A stretch of DNA of 44,418 nt, taken from positions 1 through 44,418 of the forward strand of contig CAZPJD010000174.1 of assembly GCA_964586775.1 (NCBI GenBank). The letters run 5' to 3'. Within the stretch, counting starts at the first letter, position 1. The number at the start of each line of letters is the position of its first letter. The notes beneath the pieces are model-generated. The model ran no database searches, was not told the origin of the DNA, and saw only the letters and a program-made list of their open reading frames with translations. Below, in pieces: positions 27,227 to 36,248 of the stretch. The stretch is from JADLEX01 sp964586775 (GTDB lineage: Bacteria > Lernaellota > Lernaellaia > JACKCT01). The position numbers were made by a program, and so were the translations under genes.

Positions 27227-30200
27227 ATGGTCACCGCGATCCGCCAAAACTGGCCCCAGGACGAAAATCAGCATTCGGACGATCACAGCCGGCAGACCGA
27301 TTCGGCGAGGCTCGGGATCCTGAAGATTCAACGGACCTGCGTCCATGACGGCCCCGGAATCCGCACCACCATATTCTTTCGCGGCTGCGGACTGCGCTGC
27401 CTGTGGTGCCAGAATCCCGAGGCGCTAGCCTTTGATTCGGACGCCACGCCGGGCACCGACTACTCGATCGACGACATTGCGGACATCGTGGGCCGAGACC
27501 GGGACTACTATGGCGAGACCGGCGGCGGCGTGACGCTCAGCGGAGGAGAGCCGTTGCTCCAATCCCCCGCCGCGTTGATTCCACTGCTGGAGCGGATGCG
27601 CGCGATGGCGATTCCCGTCGCGGTCGAAACGTCGTTGCATGTTCCGTGGCAGCACATCGAGCGGGTCGCGCCGGGCGTCGACCTGTTCCTGATCGATCTG
27701 AAGGTGGTGGGCGACAACGCGGCCCACCGCAGGTTCACGCGGCAGCACGACCGGCTCATCCGGGAAAACATCCTGCGTCTCGTATCGCAGGGCGCGCATG
27801 TCCGCTTCCGGACGGTGATCGTCCCCGGACACAACGACCGCCCGCGCCACCTGCGGGCGGCGGCCGAATTCGTGCGTTCCGTGGGCCACCACGAGATCGA
27901 ACTGCTCAAGTATCACGATATGTACGTGGACAAAGCCCGGCGCATGGGCCTCGAGTGTTCGGAGTTGTCCATCACGAACGATCAGGCCGTTGCGGCGGCG
28001 CGCAAGGCGGTGAAGACCTTCGCCTCGCACGGCGTACGCGCGCATTGCCTCGACCTGGATGCGGCGCGGCACCACGCCGAGTTTCCCGCGCGCGTAACCG
28101 ACATTCAAAACGCGATCCGGGCCGACGGATACAATTTCTGTTTCGAAGTCGCCTTCCTGAAAACCGAGTTTTACAAACAGAACGGTTTCTCCCAACCGAC
28201 CCCCATCCACCGGGCGCGGCGGCTGGCGTACGTGCTGGAACGCAAGACGGTGACGATCTGGCCGGACGAACTGGTCGTCGGCAACTTCACCTCCAAGCGG
28301 CGCGGCGCGCAGGTGTGGGAGGAATATTCCGGCGCGTTGTTCGGAACGATTCTGCACAAACTGAACCGGCAACAGCCGGTGTCGTTCCGGTGCTCGCGGG
28401 AAGACCGGATTCGCTTTTATCGCGAGGTGCTGCCGTTCTGGCTGAAGCACGGGCTTGTCCGGAAAGCCTATCGATCGCTGGCCGATTTCCGACTCGCGTT
28501 TGCCCGCATCTCCGACATGAGCACCGGCTTCAACAACAACCTATCGGGCATCGCGCACTTCGTGGTGAATTACGAGCGGATGCTGCAACTGGGCACCAGC
28601 GGGATCATCCGGGAGATCGAGGCCGCGAAAAAGCAACACTCCGAGAACAACCAGGAATTCTACGACGGCGCGATCATCGCGCTGCGGGCGCTCGAAACTT
28701 TCGCCCGCCGTTACGCTGACGAGTTGGAGCGCCTGTCGGACGCCGAAGCCGATCCGGTGCGCCGAAGCGAATTGGAACAGATGGCCGCTGTGTGCCGCCG
28801 CGTGCCGGCGCGCCCCGCCCGCACGTACCGCGAAGCGATCCAGGCCATGATGTTCCTGCACATCGCACTGTGCATCGAGTCCTACGAAAACGCCGTTTCT
28901 CCCGGCCGTCTCGACCAGATCCTCAACCCCTATTACGAGCACGACAAGGCCGCTGGCGTCATCACCTACGAACAGGCGCGCGAGCTGCTGGCGCTGTTCA
29001 TTCTGAAACTCGACGAAGCCATCCTGGCCAACGACGGCAACACGTACATGCGGATCGGCCGCCTGTTCGAGACCATGTCCACCGACCAGACGGTGACCGC
29101 CGGTGGCCTGGGCAAGGACGGCAAGGACGCGACCAACGATCTCACCTACGCCCTGCTCGACATCTGCGAACTCCAGCCCTATTCGGTCAACATGACCGCC
29201 CGAATCCATCCGGGCAGTCCGCCCGAATACCTGAATCGACTCGCCGAGGTGTACATCAACGGCGCGCCGATGCCCGCGCTCTACAACGACGAGATCTACG
29301 TCGACACGCTGCAACGCCACTACGACACCACGGCCGAGGATGCGCGCAACTACGCGATCATCGGGTGCGTGGAACCTAACGCATCGGACGACCATTACGG
29401 TAACACCGACTGCGCCAACATGAACGTGACTTTGCCGCTGCTCCAAGCGCTGAAGGGCGACGAGCGCGATCTGTGGAATCTGGACCACGCCGACCAGCTC
29501 GAAAAAATCGCCACCAAGTTCATGGAGCACCATTTCCGCGACGGCGGGGAGAAGGCCCGGTGGGTCTTCGATCGGTATCAGCGCGCGCGCGCGGCCTACA
29601 AAAATGCACGGGCGCCGCGGCTCGACCCGCCAAAAGACATGGACGAGCTGCTGGACCGCTTTCAAACGCGTCTGAACGTGCTGGCCACGGCGATCCTGAG
29701 CGATCACCAACGGATCGAGAAGCTCCTCCGCGAACAATTCACCGTTCCGCTGTCGTCGTCGCTGTCACGGCACTGCGTCGAGACGGGCAAGGATCTGAAC
29801 GAGGGCGGCGCACGGTTCAACAGTAGCGGAATCCAGGCCGTGGGCATCACCGACGCGGCGGACTCATTGCACGCGCTCGACCAGGTCGTGTTCCGCTCGC
29901 GGCAATTCACGTTGGATAAGGTGATCGACGCGATCGACCACGATTTTGTCGGTGGCGACCGCCCGCGCATCCGCGAGGCGCTCATGGCCGTGCCCAAATT
30001 CGGCGAGGATCATTCGACCGAGGCGGTGCGCTGGGTCAACAAGACTCTGGAAATCTACAATAACGCGCTCAAGCAGGTCCCCAACTGCCCGCGCGACGGC
30101 ATCTACGCGGCCGGCTATTACGCCCTGAACGTGAACGATGTCTATGGAAAAAGAACGCCGTCCCTGCCCTCGGGACGCCTCGCGGGCGTTCCGCTCGCCA

Positions 30201-30565
30201 ACAGCGTTGCACCGCACTACGGGATGCCGGCGGCCGACCTGCTGTCGTCGCTCAACAGCGTCGCCGGCGTCGATTTCGCCGAGTACGCGCCGAACGGGAC
30301 CACGGTCACCTTCACCATCGACGCGGCGCTGTTCCAGGGGCCGGCGGGGGTCCGCAACCTGGCGGCGATTTTCCGCACGTTTTTCCAGAAGGGCGGCATG
30401 CAGTTTCAGCCCAACGTGATCAGCCGTGAGATCCTGCTGGACGCCTACGATCATCCCGAGAGGTACCCGTTCCTGCTGGTGCGCGTCGCCGGGTACTGTG
30501 CGTATTTCAACCACCTCTCCGACGACCTGAAGAAAATCATCATCAACCGGACGTGTTACGGCTGA
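27227..30565 (+). CDS. Fusion of a glycyl radical activating enzyme and a glycyl radical enzyme
   Basis: One 1112-residue reading frame joins two proteins normally made from neighbouring genes. Residues 25-280 are a radical SAM activase: DGPGIRT, FFRGC54GLRC58LWC61 for the 4Fe-4S cluster, TLSGGEPLLQ and DLFLIDLK. It is the short PFL-activase type without the ferredoxin insert. Residues about 289-1112 are a glycyl radical enzyme of the dehydratase/decarboxylase clade: an N-terminal helix with LAYVLERK...DELVVGN, the active-site loop IIGC714VE716P, and the radical loop VRVAGYCAYF with Gly1089, 23 residues from the end. No ATG, GTG or TTG codon occurs in frame from 28013 to about 28227, so the second half cannot be made separately by normal initiation. 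GGAGGG precedes the ATG. The substrate cannot be assigned. Oxygen-sensitive chemistry implies anaerobic conditions. Confidence 0.9.
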   Translation: MVTAIRQNWPQDENQHSDDHSRQTDSARLGILKIQRTCVHDGPGIRTTIFFRGCGLRCLWCQNPEALAFDSDATPGTDYSIDDIADIVGRDRDYYGETGGGVTLSGGEPLLQSPAALIPLLERMRAMAIPVAVETSLHVPWQHIERVAPGVDLFLIDLKVVGDNAAHRRFTRQHDRLIRENILRLVSQGAHVRFRTVIVPGHNDRPRHLRAAAEFVRSVGHHEIELLKYHDMYVDKARRMGLECSELSITNDQAVAAARKAVKTFASHGVRAHCLDLDAARHHAEFPARVTDIQNAIRADGYNFCFEVAFLKTEFYKQNGFSQPTPIHRARRLAYVLERKTVTIWPDELVVGNFTSKRRGAQVWEEYSGALFGTILHKLNRQQPVSFRCSREDRIRFYREVLPFWLKHGLVRKAYRSLADFRLAFARISDMSTGFNNNLSGIAHFVVNYERMLQLGTSGIIREIEAAKKQHSENNQEFYDGAIIALRALETFARRYADELERLSDAEADPVRRSELEQMAAVCRRVPARPARTYREAIQAMMFLHIALCIESYENAVSPGRLDQILNPYYEHDKAAGVITYEQARELLALFILKLDEAILANDGNTYMRIGRLFETMSTDQTVTAGGLGKDGKDATNDLTYALLDICELQPYSVNMTARIHPGSPPEYLNRLAEVYINGAPMPALYNDEIYVDTLQRHYDTTAEDARNYAIIGCVEPNASDDHYGNTDCANMNVTLPLLQALKGDERDLWNLDHADQLEKIATKFMEHHFRDGGEKARWVFDRYQRARAAYKNARAPRLDPPKDMDELLDRFQTRLNVLATAILSDHQRIEKLLREQFTVPLSSSLSRHCVETGKDLNEGGARFNSSGIQAVGITDAADSLHALDQVVFRSRQFTLDKVIDAIDHDFVGGDRPRIREALMAVPKFGEDHSTEAVRWVNKTLEIYNNALKQVPNCPRDGIYAAGYYALNVNDVYGKRTPSLPSGRLAGVPLANSVAPHYGMPAADLLSSLNSVAGVDFAEYAPNGTTVTFTIDAALFQGPAGVRNLAAIFRTFFQKGGMQFQPNVISREILLDAYDHPERYPFLLVRVAGYCAYFNHLSDDLKKIIINRTCYG

Positions 30566-30674
30566 CGGGGCGCGACGGATCGCGAAATTTGCCGTGCCAC
30601 GCGCGCGCGAACCTGCTATAAAGACACCGATGTCCGCTTCGGGCATCGCGATGTCATTCCTTGGGGTTCCCGTC

Positions 30675-32708
30675 ATGACGCACCTGCCTTCGACCTGCGA
30701 CCAGCTTTTTTCGCCGCTTCGCATCAAAAACGTCACGCTCAAAAACCGCATCGTGATGACCGCGATGCACCTGAATTACACGCCGCAGCAGGTCGTCACC
30801 GACCAGCTCATCGACTTCTACCGAGAGCGCGTGGCGGGCGGGATCGGCCTCATCATCGTCGGCGGCTGTCCGATCGATGTCGAGGGCGGTATGCCGCTGA
30901 TGATCGGCGCGCACGAGGATCGCTTCATCCCGGGCCTCGCGCGATTCGTCGAGGAGATGAGAAAGACCGACCCCACCGTGGTGCTGGGCGCGCAGCTTTA
31001 CCACGCCGGTCGCTACGCGATGTCGTGGCTCACGGGCATGCAGCCCGTCGCGCCGTCGGCTTTTGGTTCGGATTTCAATCCCGAGACCCCGCGCGCGTTG
31101 GAACTTGCCGAAATTCCCCTCTACCAGCAGCGATTCGCCGACGCCGCCGCGCGCATCAAGGCCGCGGGGTTCGACATGGTCGAGGTGATCGGCAGCGCGG
31201 GCTACCTGATCTCGCAGTTCCTGTCGCCCGCGACCAACAAGCGCGAGGACGATTACGGCGGTTCGTTCGAGAACCGCGCGCGCTTCGGGGTCGAGACGAT
31301 CCGCCGCGTCCGCGCCGCCGTCGGCGACGACTACCCGATCTTCATGCGCGTCGCGGGCGCCGATCTGGTGCCCGGCGGTCACACCAACGTCGAATCCGCG
31401 GAGGCGTGCGCGCTTTTCGAGCAGGCCGGAGTAGACGCCTTCGACGTGACCGGCGGCTGGCACGAGTCGCGCGTGCCGCAGCTCACGATGGGTGTGCCGC
31501 GCGGCGCGTTCGTGCACCTCGCGCACGGCATCAAGCAAAAGGTGAGCGTGCCCGTCGTCGCGTGCAACCGCATCAACGATCCGCGCATCGGCGAGGACAT
31601 TTTGCGTCAGGACCTCGCCGACCTCGTGGGCATGGCGCGCGCGTCCATCGCCGATCCCGAGTTCGCGAACAAGGCCCGCGCGGGGAAATTCCATCTCATC
31701 CGCAAGTGCATCGGCTGCAATCAGGGCTGCTTCGACCACGTTTTCACCGCCGAGGACGTCAACTGCCTGGCCAACTACCGCGCGGGTCGCGAGGGGCGAT
31801 TCCCCGCGTGCGAACGCGCGGCGACGCCCCGGCGCGTGGTCGTCGTGGGTGGCGGGCCCGCCGGGTGCGAGGCCGCGCGGGTAGCCACTGAGCGAGGGCA
31901 CCGCGTCACGCTCTTCGAGAAGTCGGGCGAACTGGGCGGCGCGCTGCACCTGTGCGCCGCGCCCCCGGGGCGCGCCGAGTTTCTGGAACTCGCCGACTAC
32001 CACAAGCACGCGCTCGCGGATCTCGGCGTGGACGTGCGCCTCGGCGAAGAGGCCGACGCCGGGCTCGTGCGCTCGCTCGCGCCCGATCTGGTGCTCGTGG
32101 CGACGGGGACGCGCCCGGTGATTCCCCCCTTTGCCCGCGACGCACAGATGGCGAACGTGTTTCTCGCGCGCGACGTGCTGCTTGGGCGGGTGCGTTGTTA
32201 TGGCGATACGGTCATCGTGGGCGGCGGCGCGGTGGGCTGCGAGACGGCCCTCTTCCTCGCGCACGAGGGCATGCCCTCGCCCGAGGTCGCCGCGTTCCTG
32301 ATCGAATCGAAGGCCGAATCCGCGGAGCGCGTGAAGGATCTGCTCAATCGCCCGGTGCGCGCCGTGACCATCGTCGAGATGCTGGCGAAGGTGGGGGAGG
32401 ACATCGGCAAGTCCACGCGCTGGTCGATGATGCAGGACCTCAAGCGCCTGCGTGTGGATGTGCGCAAGAAGACGAAGGTGCTCGCGATCGAGGCCGAGGG
32501 CGTGCGCGTCCAGTCGCCGGAGAACATCGAGGAACTGATCGCGTGCAAAAACGTCGTCATCGCCGTCGGCCACGTGGCGGAAAACGCGCTGGTCGAGCAG
32601 TTCGCCGCCGCCGGTCTGCCGGTGCGGGCCATTGGCGACGCCAAGGCCCCGCGCCGCGCCATCGACGCCATCGAGGATGGCTTTGCGGCCGCATGGGGGA
32701 TCGGGTAA
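30675..32708 (+). CDS. 2,4-Dienoyl-CoA reductase-like flavin/Fe-S oxidoreductase (Old Yellow Enzyme family)
   Basis: A 677-residue three-domain protein. Residues 1-335 form the FMN TIM barrel (LFSPLRIKNVTLKNRIVM, QLYHAGRYA, NKREDDYGGSFENR). A 4Fe-4S motif follows (Cys345, Cys348, Cys352, Cys364; CxxC-x3-C-x11-C), and then FAD/NAD domains with VVVVGGGPAGCEAA and VIVGGGAVGCETALFL. This is the plan of bacterial 2,4-dienoyl-CoA reductase, trimethylamine dehydrogenase and related enoate reductases. It reduces or oxidises conjugated substrates with NAD(P)H. It starts 110 bases after the glycyl radical gene; whether they work together is unknown. The ATG at 30675 gives the family N-terminus; in-frame ATGs at 30630 and 30651 are alternatives. 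Confidence 0.85.
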   Translation: MTHLPSTCDQLFSPLRIKNVTLKNRIVMTAMHLNYTPQQVVTDQLIDFYRERVAGGIGLIIVGGCPIDVEGGMPLMIGAHEDRFIPGLARFVEEMRKTDPTVVLGAQLYHAGRYAMSWLTGMQPVAPSAFGSDFNPETPRALELAEIPLYQQRFADAAARIKAAGFDMVEVIGSAGYLISQFLSPATNKREDDYGGSFENRARFGVETIRRVRAAVGDDYPIFMRVAGADLVPGGHTNVESAEACALFEQAGVDAFDVTGGWHESRVPQLTMGVPRGAFVHLAHGIKQKVSVPVVACNRINDPRIGEDILRQDLADLVGMARASIADPEFANKARAGKFHLIRKCIGCNQGCFDHVFTAEDVNCLANYRAGREGRFPACERAATPRRVVVVGGGPAGCEAARVATERGHRVTLFEKSGELGGALHLCAAPPGRAEFLELADYHKHALADLGVDVRLGEEADAGLVRSLAPDLVLVATGTRPVIPPFARDAQMANVFLARDVLLGRVRCYGDTVIVGGGAVGCETALFLAHEGMPSPEVAAFLIESKAESAERVKDLLNRPVRAVTIVEMLAKVGEDIGKSTRWSMMQDLKRLRVDVRKKTKVLAIEAEGVRVQSPENIEELIACKNVVIAVGHVAENALVEQFAAAGLPVRAIGDAKAPRRAIDAIEDGFAAAWGIG

Positions 32709-32771
32709 AGATTACCAAAGCGTAATTTTCCGTCGGTATCGAACGATTTGAGGCGTTGAGAAAAAAAGTTC

Positions 32772-32800
32772 TTGCGTTCCCGGCGGCATCGTGGGACAAT
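32772..32800 (+). promoter_or_regulatory. Putative promoter of the small exported protein gene
   Basis: TTGCGT (32772-32777) and GACAAT (32795-32800) are 17 bases apart, in a locally A+T-rich stretch, about 45 bases before the ATG at 32847. The match is weak. Confidence 0.35.
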
Positions 32801-32846
32801 TCCTTCGTCTCGCCGTCTCTTTTTAAAATCGAAGCGGAGGTTTCTC

Positions 32847-33289
32847 ATGAAGTCGTTCGTGGCAACGATGTGTTTCTTCATGTTTGGAGCCCTGTTTGTG
32901 ATGCCGGCGCTGGCCGGAGTTGAAGACGCGCCGGAGGGCGCCGATCCGGATACTTTCTACGATTCCGTTGACGATTCGGGTCGTGAGATTTACCTGGAAA
33001 ACGGCGGAACCACGCTGATTTTCGACAAATCTTCGGGAAACATGATCTTGTGGACCGACGCGAATCGACGGTCAACGTAAACTACACCGTCAACATCTCG
33101 GCGGAGTACGGCCAGACGAGCGGGTACGCGTGCATGCTGACCTTCAACCCCAACACCGACACGCACCCCATGTGGAGCGGCACCGCGCCCTGGACCGTCA
33201 ACCAGACGCGGACATTCACGAACATCTCGATCCCGGCGAAAAACGTGACGGTGATCAAGATCAAGCCGACCAGCGCGTGCTCACCGTAA
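32847..33289 (+). pseudogene. Small exported protein split by a -1 frame change
   Basis: The first frame starts at 32847 behind GCGGAGG and encodes a signal peptide (FMFGALFVMPALAG) and about 55 more residues, stopping at 33080. A second frame, -1 relative to the first, is open through the overlap and encodes a beta-rich Thr/Asn/Val segment (for example NVNYTVNISAEYGQ) ending at 33289. It has no ribosome site or signal peptide of its own. Read together they give one plausible exported protein of about 145 residues. The break could be a real frameshift, a sequencing error, or recoding at GGGAAAC (33035-33041). I do not recognise the family. Confidence 0.55.
33035..33073 (+). other. Possible -1 frameshift signal: GGGAAAC heptamer and hairpin
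   Basis: GGGAAAC (33035-33041) is phased as G-GGA-AAC in the first frame, the X-XXY-YYZ pattern of -1 slippery sites. Eleven bases on, GACCGACG (33053-33060) can pair with CGACGGTC (33066-33073) with one mismatch over a five-base loop. The second frame is open from the heptamer onward. This may be coincidence. Confidence 0.3.
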
Positions 33290-33311
33290 GCGCCCGTGGT
33301 ATGATCGGGCG

Positions 33312-34655
33312 ATGAAAGCCGTTTGTCTTCTCGTCCTCCTCGCCGCCGTTTTCGCCTCATGCGACTGCGGCGGCGGGGATGATTCGTCCTCGTCCGGTGA
33401 CGACGACGCCGTGGATGATGATGCGTCGCCCGACGACGACTCTGCCGTGGACGACGACGCGGTGGACGATGACACGACTCCCGACGACGACTCCGTGGAC
33501 GATGATACGACTCCTGACGACGATGCGGATGACGACACCTCTCCTGACGACGACAACCTCGCCAAGGATTGCTGGCAGCCGGACCTGCCGCCGGAAGAGG
33601 GCTACGAGTGGATCGTGATGACGGCGGCGGAACTCATTGACAGCGATGGGACCAGTGTTCATTTCGTTTTTGACGGCGAGGTGCCCGTGGTCTATTGGCT
33701 GGAATATCCGGCCACCGATCATCGCCGAATGCTTCGCGCCCGCTGGGACGAATCGACCGGGGAATGGAACACCATTTCCTTTTACGGTCGCGATCAGACC
33801 GTTTCGGCGCTGGAGGTGGACGTTGCGCCTGACGGTCGCATCTGGGGTGCACTGACGGCGTGCAACCAATGGTCGGGCGCATATCTGTGCGTCTGCGACC
33901 TTTCGAACGACAGTATCGAAGACTGCCATGGAACGCCGTGGGATGACGTCCGGCCGACCTTTGTTTCGCTCGACCACACGCCCGACGGGCGACCGGGCAT
34001 TTTGTTTTGGGACTTCGGTCTGCACCCTTGGTACACGGAGGAAACCACGCCGGGGGTGTGGGAGCTGGGGACGATTCCGGGGAACAGCGGCTACAACACG
34101 GGTGACCTGACGATCGGCCCCGACGGCGTGGCGCACTTCACGTGGCCGATGGTTTTTCTACTTCACTACTTCGGCGGCGTGAACGAGACCTGGTCCGCGG
34201 ACGTTCTGCCCTTTGACACCGATATCGCCCTCGGCAACATCGCGATCTCGCCGGACAACGAACTCTACCTCGCCGCCAGCATGTGGTCGGGCGGCGACGA
34301 GACGATGGGCGTGCTGCACCGACAGGGTTGGAGCCAGTGGGATTTCCTGCCCGCCGCTGAGCCTTGGAACGACAGCGGCGAGACCAACAGAGTAGAATTT
34401 GATCCCGATGATCGACTGAACGAAGCATACACATTCTACGTGTCCAACGCGCACTCGGTGCTCTGCTGGGCGCGCAGTGAGGGCGACCTGTGGCGCAAGG
34501 AAAAAATCGACGAGGAAGATCTGTCGGGCATCGCCATCACATGGGTATACGGAATGGCCATCAGCCCGCAGGGCGTCGTGGGCATCCTCTACGAGTGGCG
34601 CGATGATGACCGCAACTACCTAAAGGTCGCTCTGCGCGTGCCGGTGGGTGAGTGA
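33312..34655 (+). CDS. Asp-rich lipoprotein, beta-propeller-like
   Basis: A 447-residue lipoprotein of unknown family. Lipobox VFASC (Cys17) is followed by DCGGGDD and about 60 residues made almost entirely of Asp, Ser, Thr, Pro and Val in DDD-rich units. The mature domain (from about residue 85) has repeated strands with Trp and Asp-Gly turns (APDGRIWGA, TPDGRPGILFWD, GPDGVAHFTW, SPDNELYLA, SPQGVVGILYEW). These are spaced like the blades of a propeller. No catalytic motif is visible. The Asp tract likely holds the domain away from the membrane and may bind calcium (inference). The first 56 bases around the lipobox are nearly identical to those of the next gene. Confidence 0.75.
   Translation: MKAVCLLVLLAAVFASCDCGGGDDSSSSGDDDAVDDDASPDDDSAVDDDAVDDDTTPDDDSVDDDTTPDDDADDDTSPDDDNLAKDCWQPDLPPEEGYEWIVMTAAELIDSDGTSVHFVFDGEVPVVYWLEYPATDHRRMLRARWDESTGEWNTISFYGRDQTVSALEVDVAPDGRIWGALTACNQWSGAYLCVCDLSNDSIEDCHGTPWDDVRPTFVSLDHTPDGRPGILFWDFGLHPWYTEETTPGVWELGTIPGNSGYNTGDLTIGPDGVAHFTWPMVFLLHYFGGVNETWSADVLPFDTDIALGNIAISPDNELYLAASMWSGGDETMGVLHRQGWSQWDFLPAAEPWNDSGETNRVEFDPDDRLNEAYTFYVSNAHSVLCWARSEGDLWRKEKIDEEDLSGIAITWVYGMAISPQGVVGILYEWRDDDRNYLKVALRVPVGE
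33340..33395 (+). repeat. 56-bp lipobox/linker leader cassette, copy 1
   Basis: This segment encodes the end of the signal peptide, the lipid Cys and DCGGGDDSS. It matches 34696-34751 at 53 of 56 bases, while the rest of the two genes is unrelated. Confidence 0.85.
33376..33555 (+). repeat. GAC/GAT-rich Asp codon tract
   Basis: A run of GAC and GAT codons with interspersed TCC, ACT, CCC and GTG codons encodes the DDD-rich linker of the lipoprotein. Comparable tracts in the window lie at 25005-25050, 34747-34890, 39601-39720, 41857-41958, 43918-44037 and 44158-44265. Confidence 0.85.
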
Positions 34656-34664
34656 CGGGTTCGC

Positions 34665-36248
34665 ATGGCGCGACGACTGTTCACCCTTTGGTTGATCGCC
34701 GCCGTTTTCGCTTCATGCGACTGCGGCGGCGGGGACGATTCGTCCACGTCCGATGGCGACGACGACACGGCCGTCGACGACGACACCTCGGACGATGATG
34801 CCCAAGACGACGATGCCGACGACGACGTGGACGACGACACGTTTCCGCCGCTGCCGGACGACGACGCGACAGACGACGATTCGTTCGCGGACGATTACGT
34901 CGCGCCGTGGCCACAGTCGAATGTCGAAGCCCGCAATTACGACGAGTCCGCCGACGCGGGGCCCTTGCGCGCGAAGGCGGCGGGCTACGACGACTGGCAC
35001 GTCGCGTGGCATCAGCCCGATTACGGCGGCACGGTCGGCGTGACCTTCACCGACGCATCGCGCACCACGCTCGCCGGATACCGCGATTGGGGCGACAGCA
35101 GCGAGTGGACGGGGCTCTACCTCGGCAGCCAGGCGACCAGGTGGTACGTGACGGGCGATGAAGACGCGAAGGAAAACGCGCTTCGCACCGTCGCCGCCCT
35201 CGACGGCTACCTGCGCGTCACCGAGACCCCCGGATTTCTCGCGCGGTACTGGGGCAGTCAGACATCGGCGCTGTATCAGGGCGACGCGTGGTGCGACGCC
35301 CAGGGCGGATGCCGCCGCGTCGAGACGGGTCCATTTGCCGGCGATTTCTGGTGGGGCGAGACGAGCCGCGACATGTACAGCGGCTGGTTTTTCGGCATGT
35401 CGCTCGCCTATGACGTGCTGGACGACGAGGACGCGCGCGCGACGATTCGCGACGACGTGACCGAGATCCTCGAAACGCTGATCGACCAGCACTGGATGAT
35501 CCTGGACGAAGAGGGCGAACCGACGGACTACGCGCCCGACGTGCTGCCGCCGTTTCGCATTTCGTGGCTCACGGTCGGCTACCACATCACCGGCGACGAG
35601 CGGTTCAAGACCGAGCTTCAAAAGTGGCTGCGCAATCGCAGCCGAAGCGCGCTGCGCTTCAACGCCATCAGCTTTTTCAATCGCTACATGGACTACTTCG
35701 GCAACTGCCTTTCGCACGAGACGTGGTACAACCTGCTGCGCCTCGGCAAGGTCTATTTCAGCCCCGACGACTACGCATTCCTACAGGGTGTCTTCAACAC
35801 GCAGGTCCACTCGTTCACGCGGCTATCGCACAACCCGTGGTTCAACGCGGTCTATATGGGGCAAGGCGGATACGCGCCGGAACGCGACGACCCGTATCAG
35901 GCGCAGCTCGTCGAGGATCTGACGGACTTTTGGGATGTGCCGCACGCGCGCTATTTTCTCGACGCGCGCGAACCGTCCACATACGACCTCGATCCCGTCT
36001 CGGTGATGCTGCACGATCTGGTCACGGCGATCCCCTTGCTCGGCGACCTGCTCGGCAACGTGCAACCGCAGGCGAAGGACCCCTTCCCCGTGCGCGAGCA
36101 GTGCCCGGCGGATTTCATGTTCCAGTGGAGCCCGTTCACGATCGACGCCTGCGGCGAGGACGCGCCCGAGAAGGTCGATCCCGGCGTGGACTATCTCATC
36201 CCCTACTGGCTCGCGAGCTACCACAAATTCATCGCGAAGGACGAGTGA
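34665..36248 (+). CDS. Asp-rich lipoprotein with helical (alpha/alpha-toroid-like) domain
   Basis: A 527-residue lipoprotein of unknown family. Lipobox VFASC (Cys18) leads into DCGGGDD and an Asp-rich linker to about residue 80. The domain that follows is largely helical with regularly placed Trp, Tyr and Asp residues (SEWTGLYLGSQATRWYVTGDE, MYSGWFFGMSLAYDVL, WLTVGYHITGDERFK). This resembles (alpha/alpha)6 barrels of glycan-active enzymes, in which WY.TGD-type repeats are common. A catalytic pair cannot be fixed. It begins 9 bases after the previous lipoprotein, with which it shares the leader cassette, and its stop overlaps the next start (TGATG). Confidence 0.7.
   Translation: MARRLFTLWLIAAVFASCDCGGGDDSSTSDGDDDTAVDDDTSDDDAQDDDADDDVDDDTFPPLPDDDATDDDSFADDYVAPWPQSNVEARNYDESADAGPLRAKAAGYDDWHVAWHQPDYGGTVGVTFTDASRTTLAGYRDWGDSSEWTGLYLGSQATRWYVTGDEDAKENALRTVAALDGYLRVTETPGFLARYWGSQTSALYQGDAWCDAQGGCRRVETGPFAGDFWWGETSRDMYSGWFFGMSLAYDVLDDEDARATIRDDVTEILETLIDQHWMILDEEGEPTDYAPDVLPPFRISWLTVGYHITGDERFKTELQKWLRNRSRSALRFNAISFFNRYMDYFGNCLSHETWYNLLRLGKVYFSPDDYAFLQGVFNTQVHSFTRLSHNPWFNAVYMGQGGYAPERDDPYQAQLVEDLTDFWDVPHARYFLDAREPSTYDLDPVSVMLHDLVTAIPLLGDLLGNVQPQAKDPFPVREQCPADFMFQWSPFTIDACGEDAPEKVDPGVDYLIPYWLASYHKFIAKDE
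34696..34751 (+). repeat. 56-bp lipobox/linker leader cassette, copy 2
   Basis: Second copy of the cassette at 33340-33395, with three base differences. It lies at the same place relative to the lipid Cys. Confidence 0.85.

Noticed and set aside
28321..28331. GGAATATTCC palindrome resembling the regulator motif
   Set aside because: It lies inside the glycyl radical enzyme coding sequence with no promoter nearby; chance match.
33376..33555. Regular GAC/GAT repeats as a CRISPR array or satellite
   Set aside because: The repeats keep the reading frame and encode a linker; there are no spacers of constant length and no cas genes.
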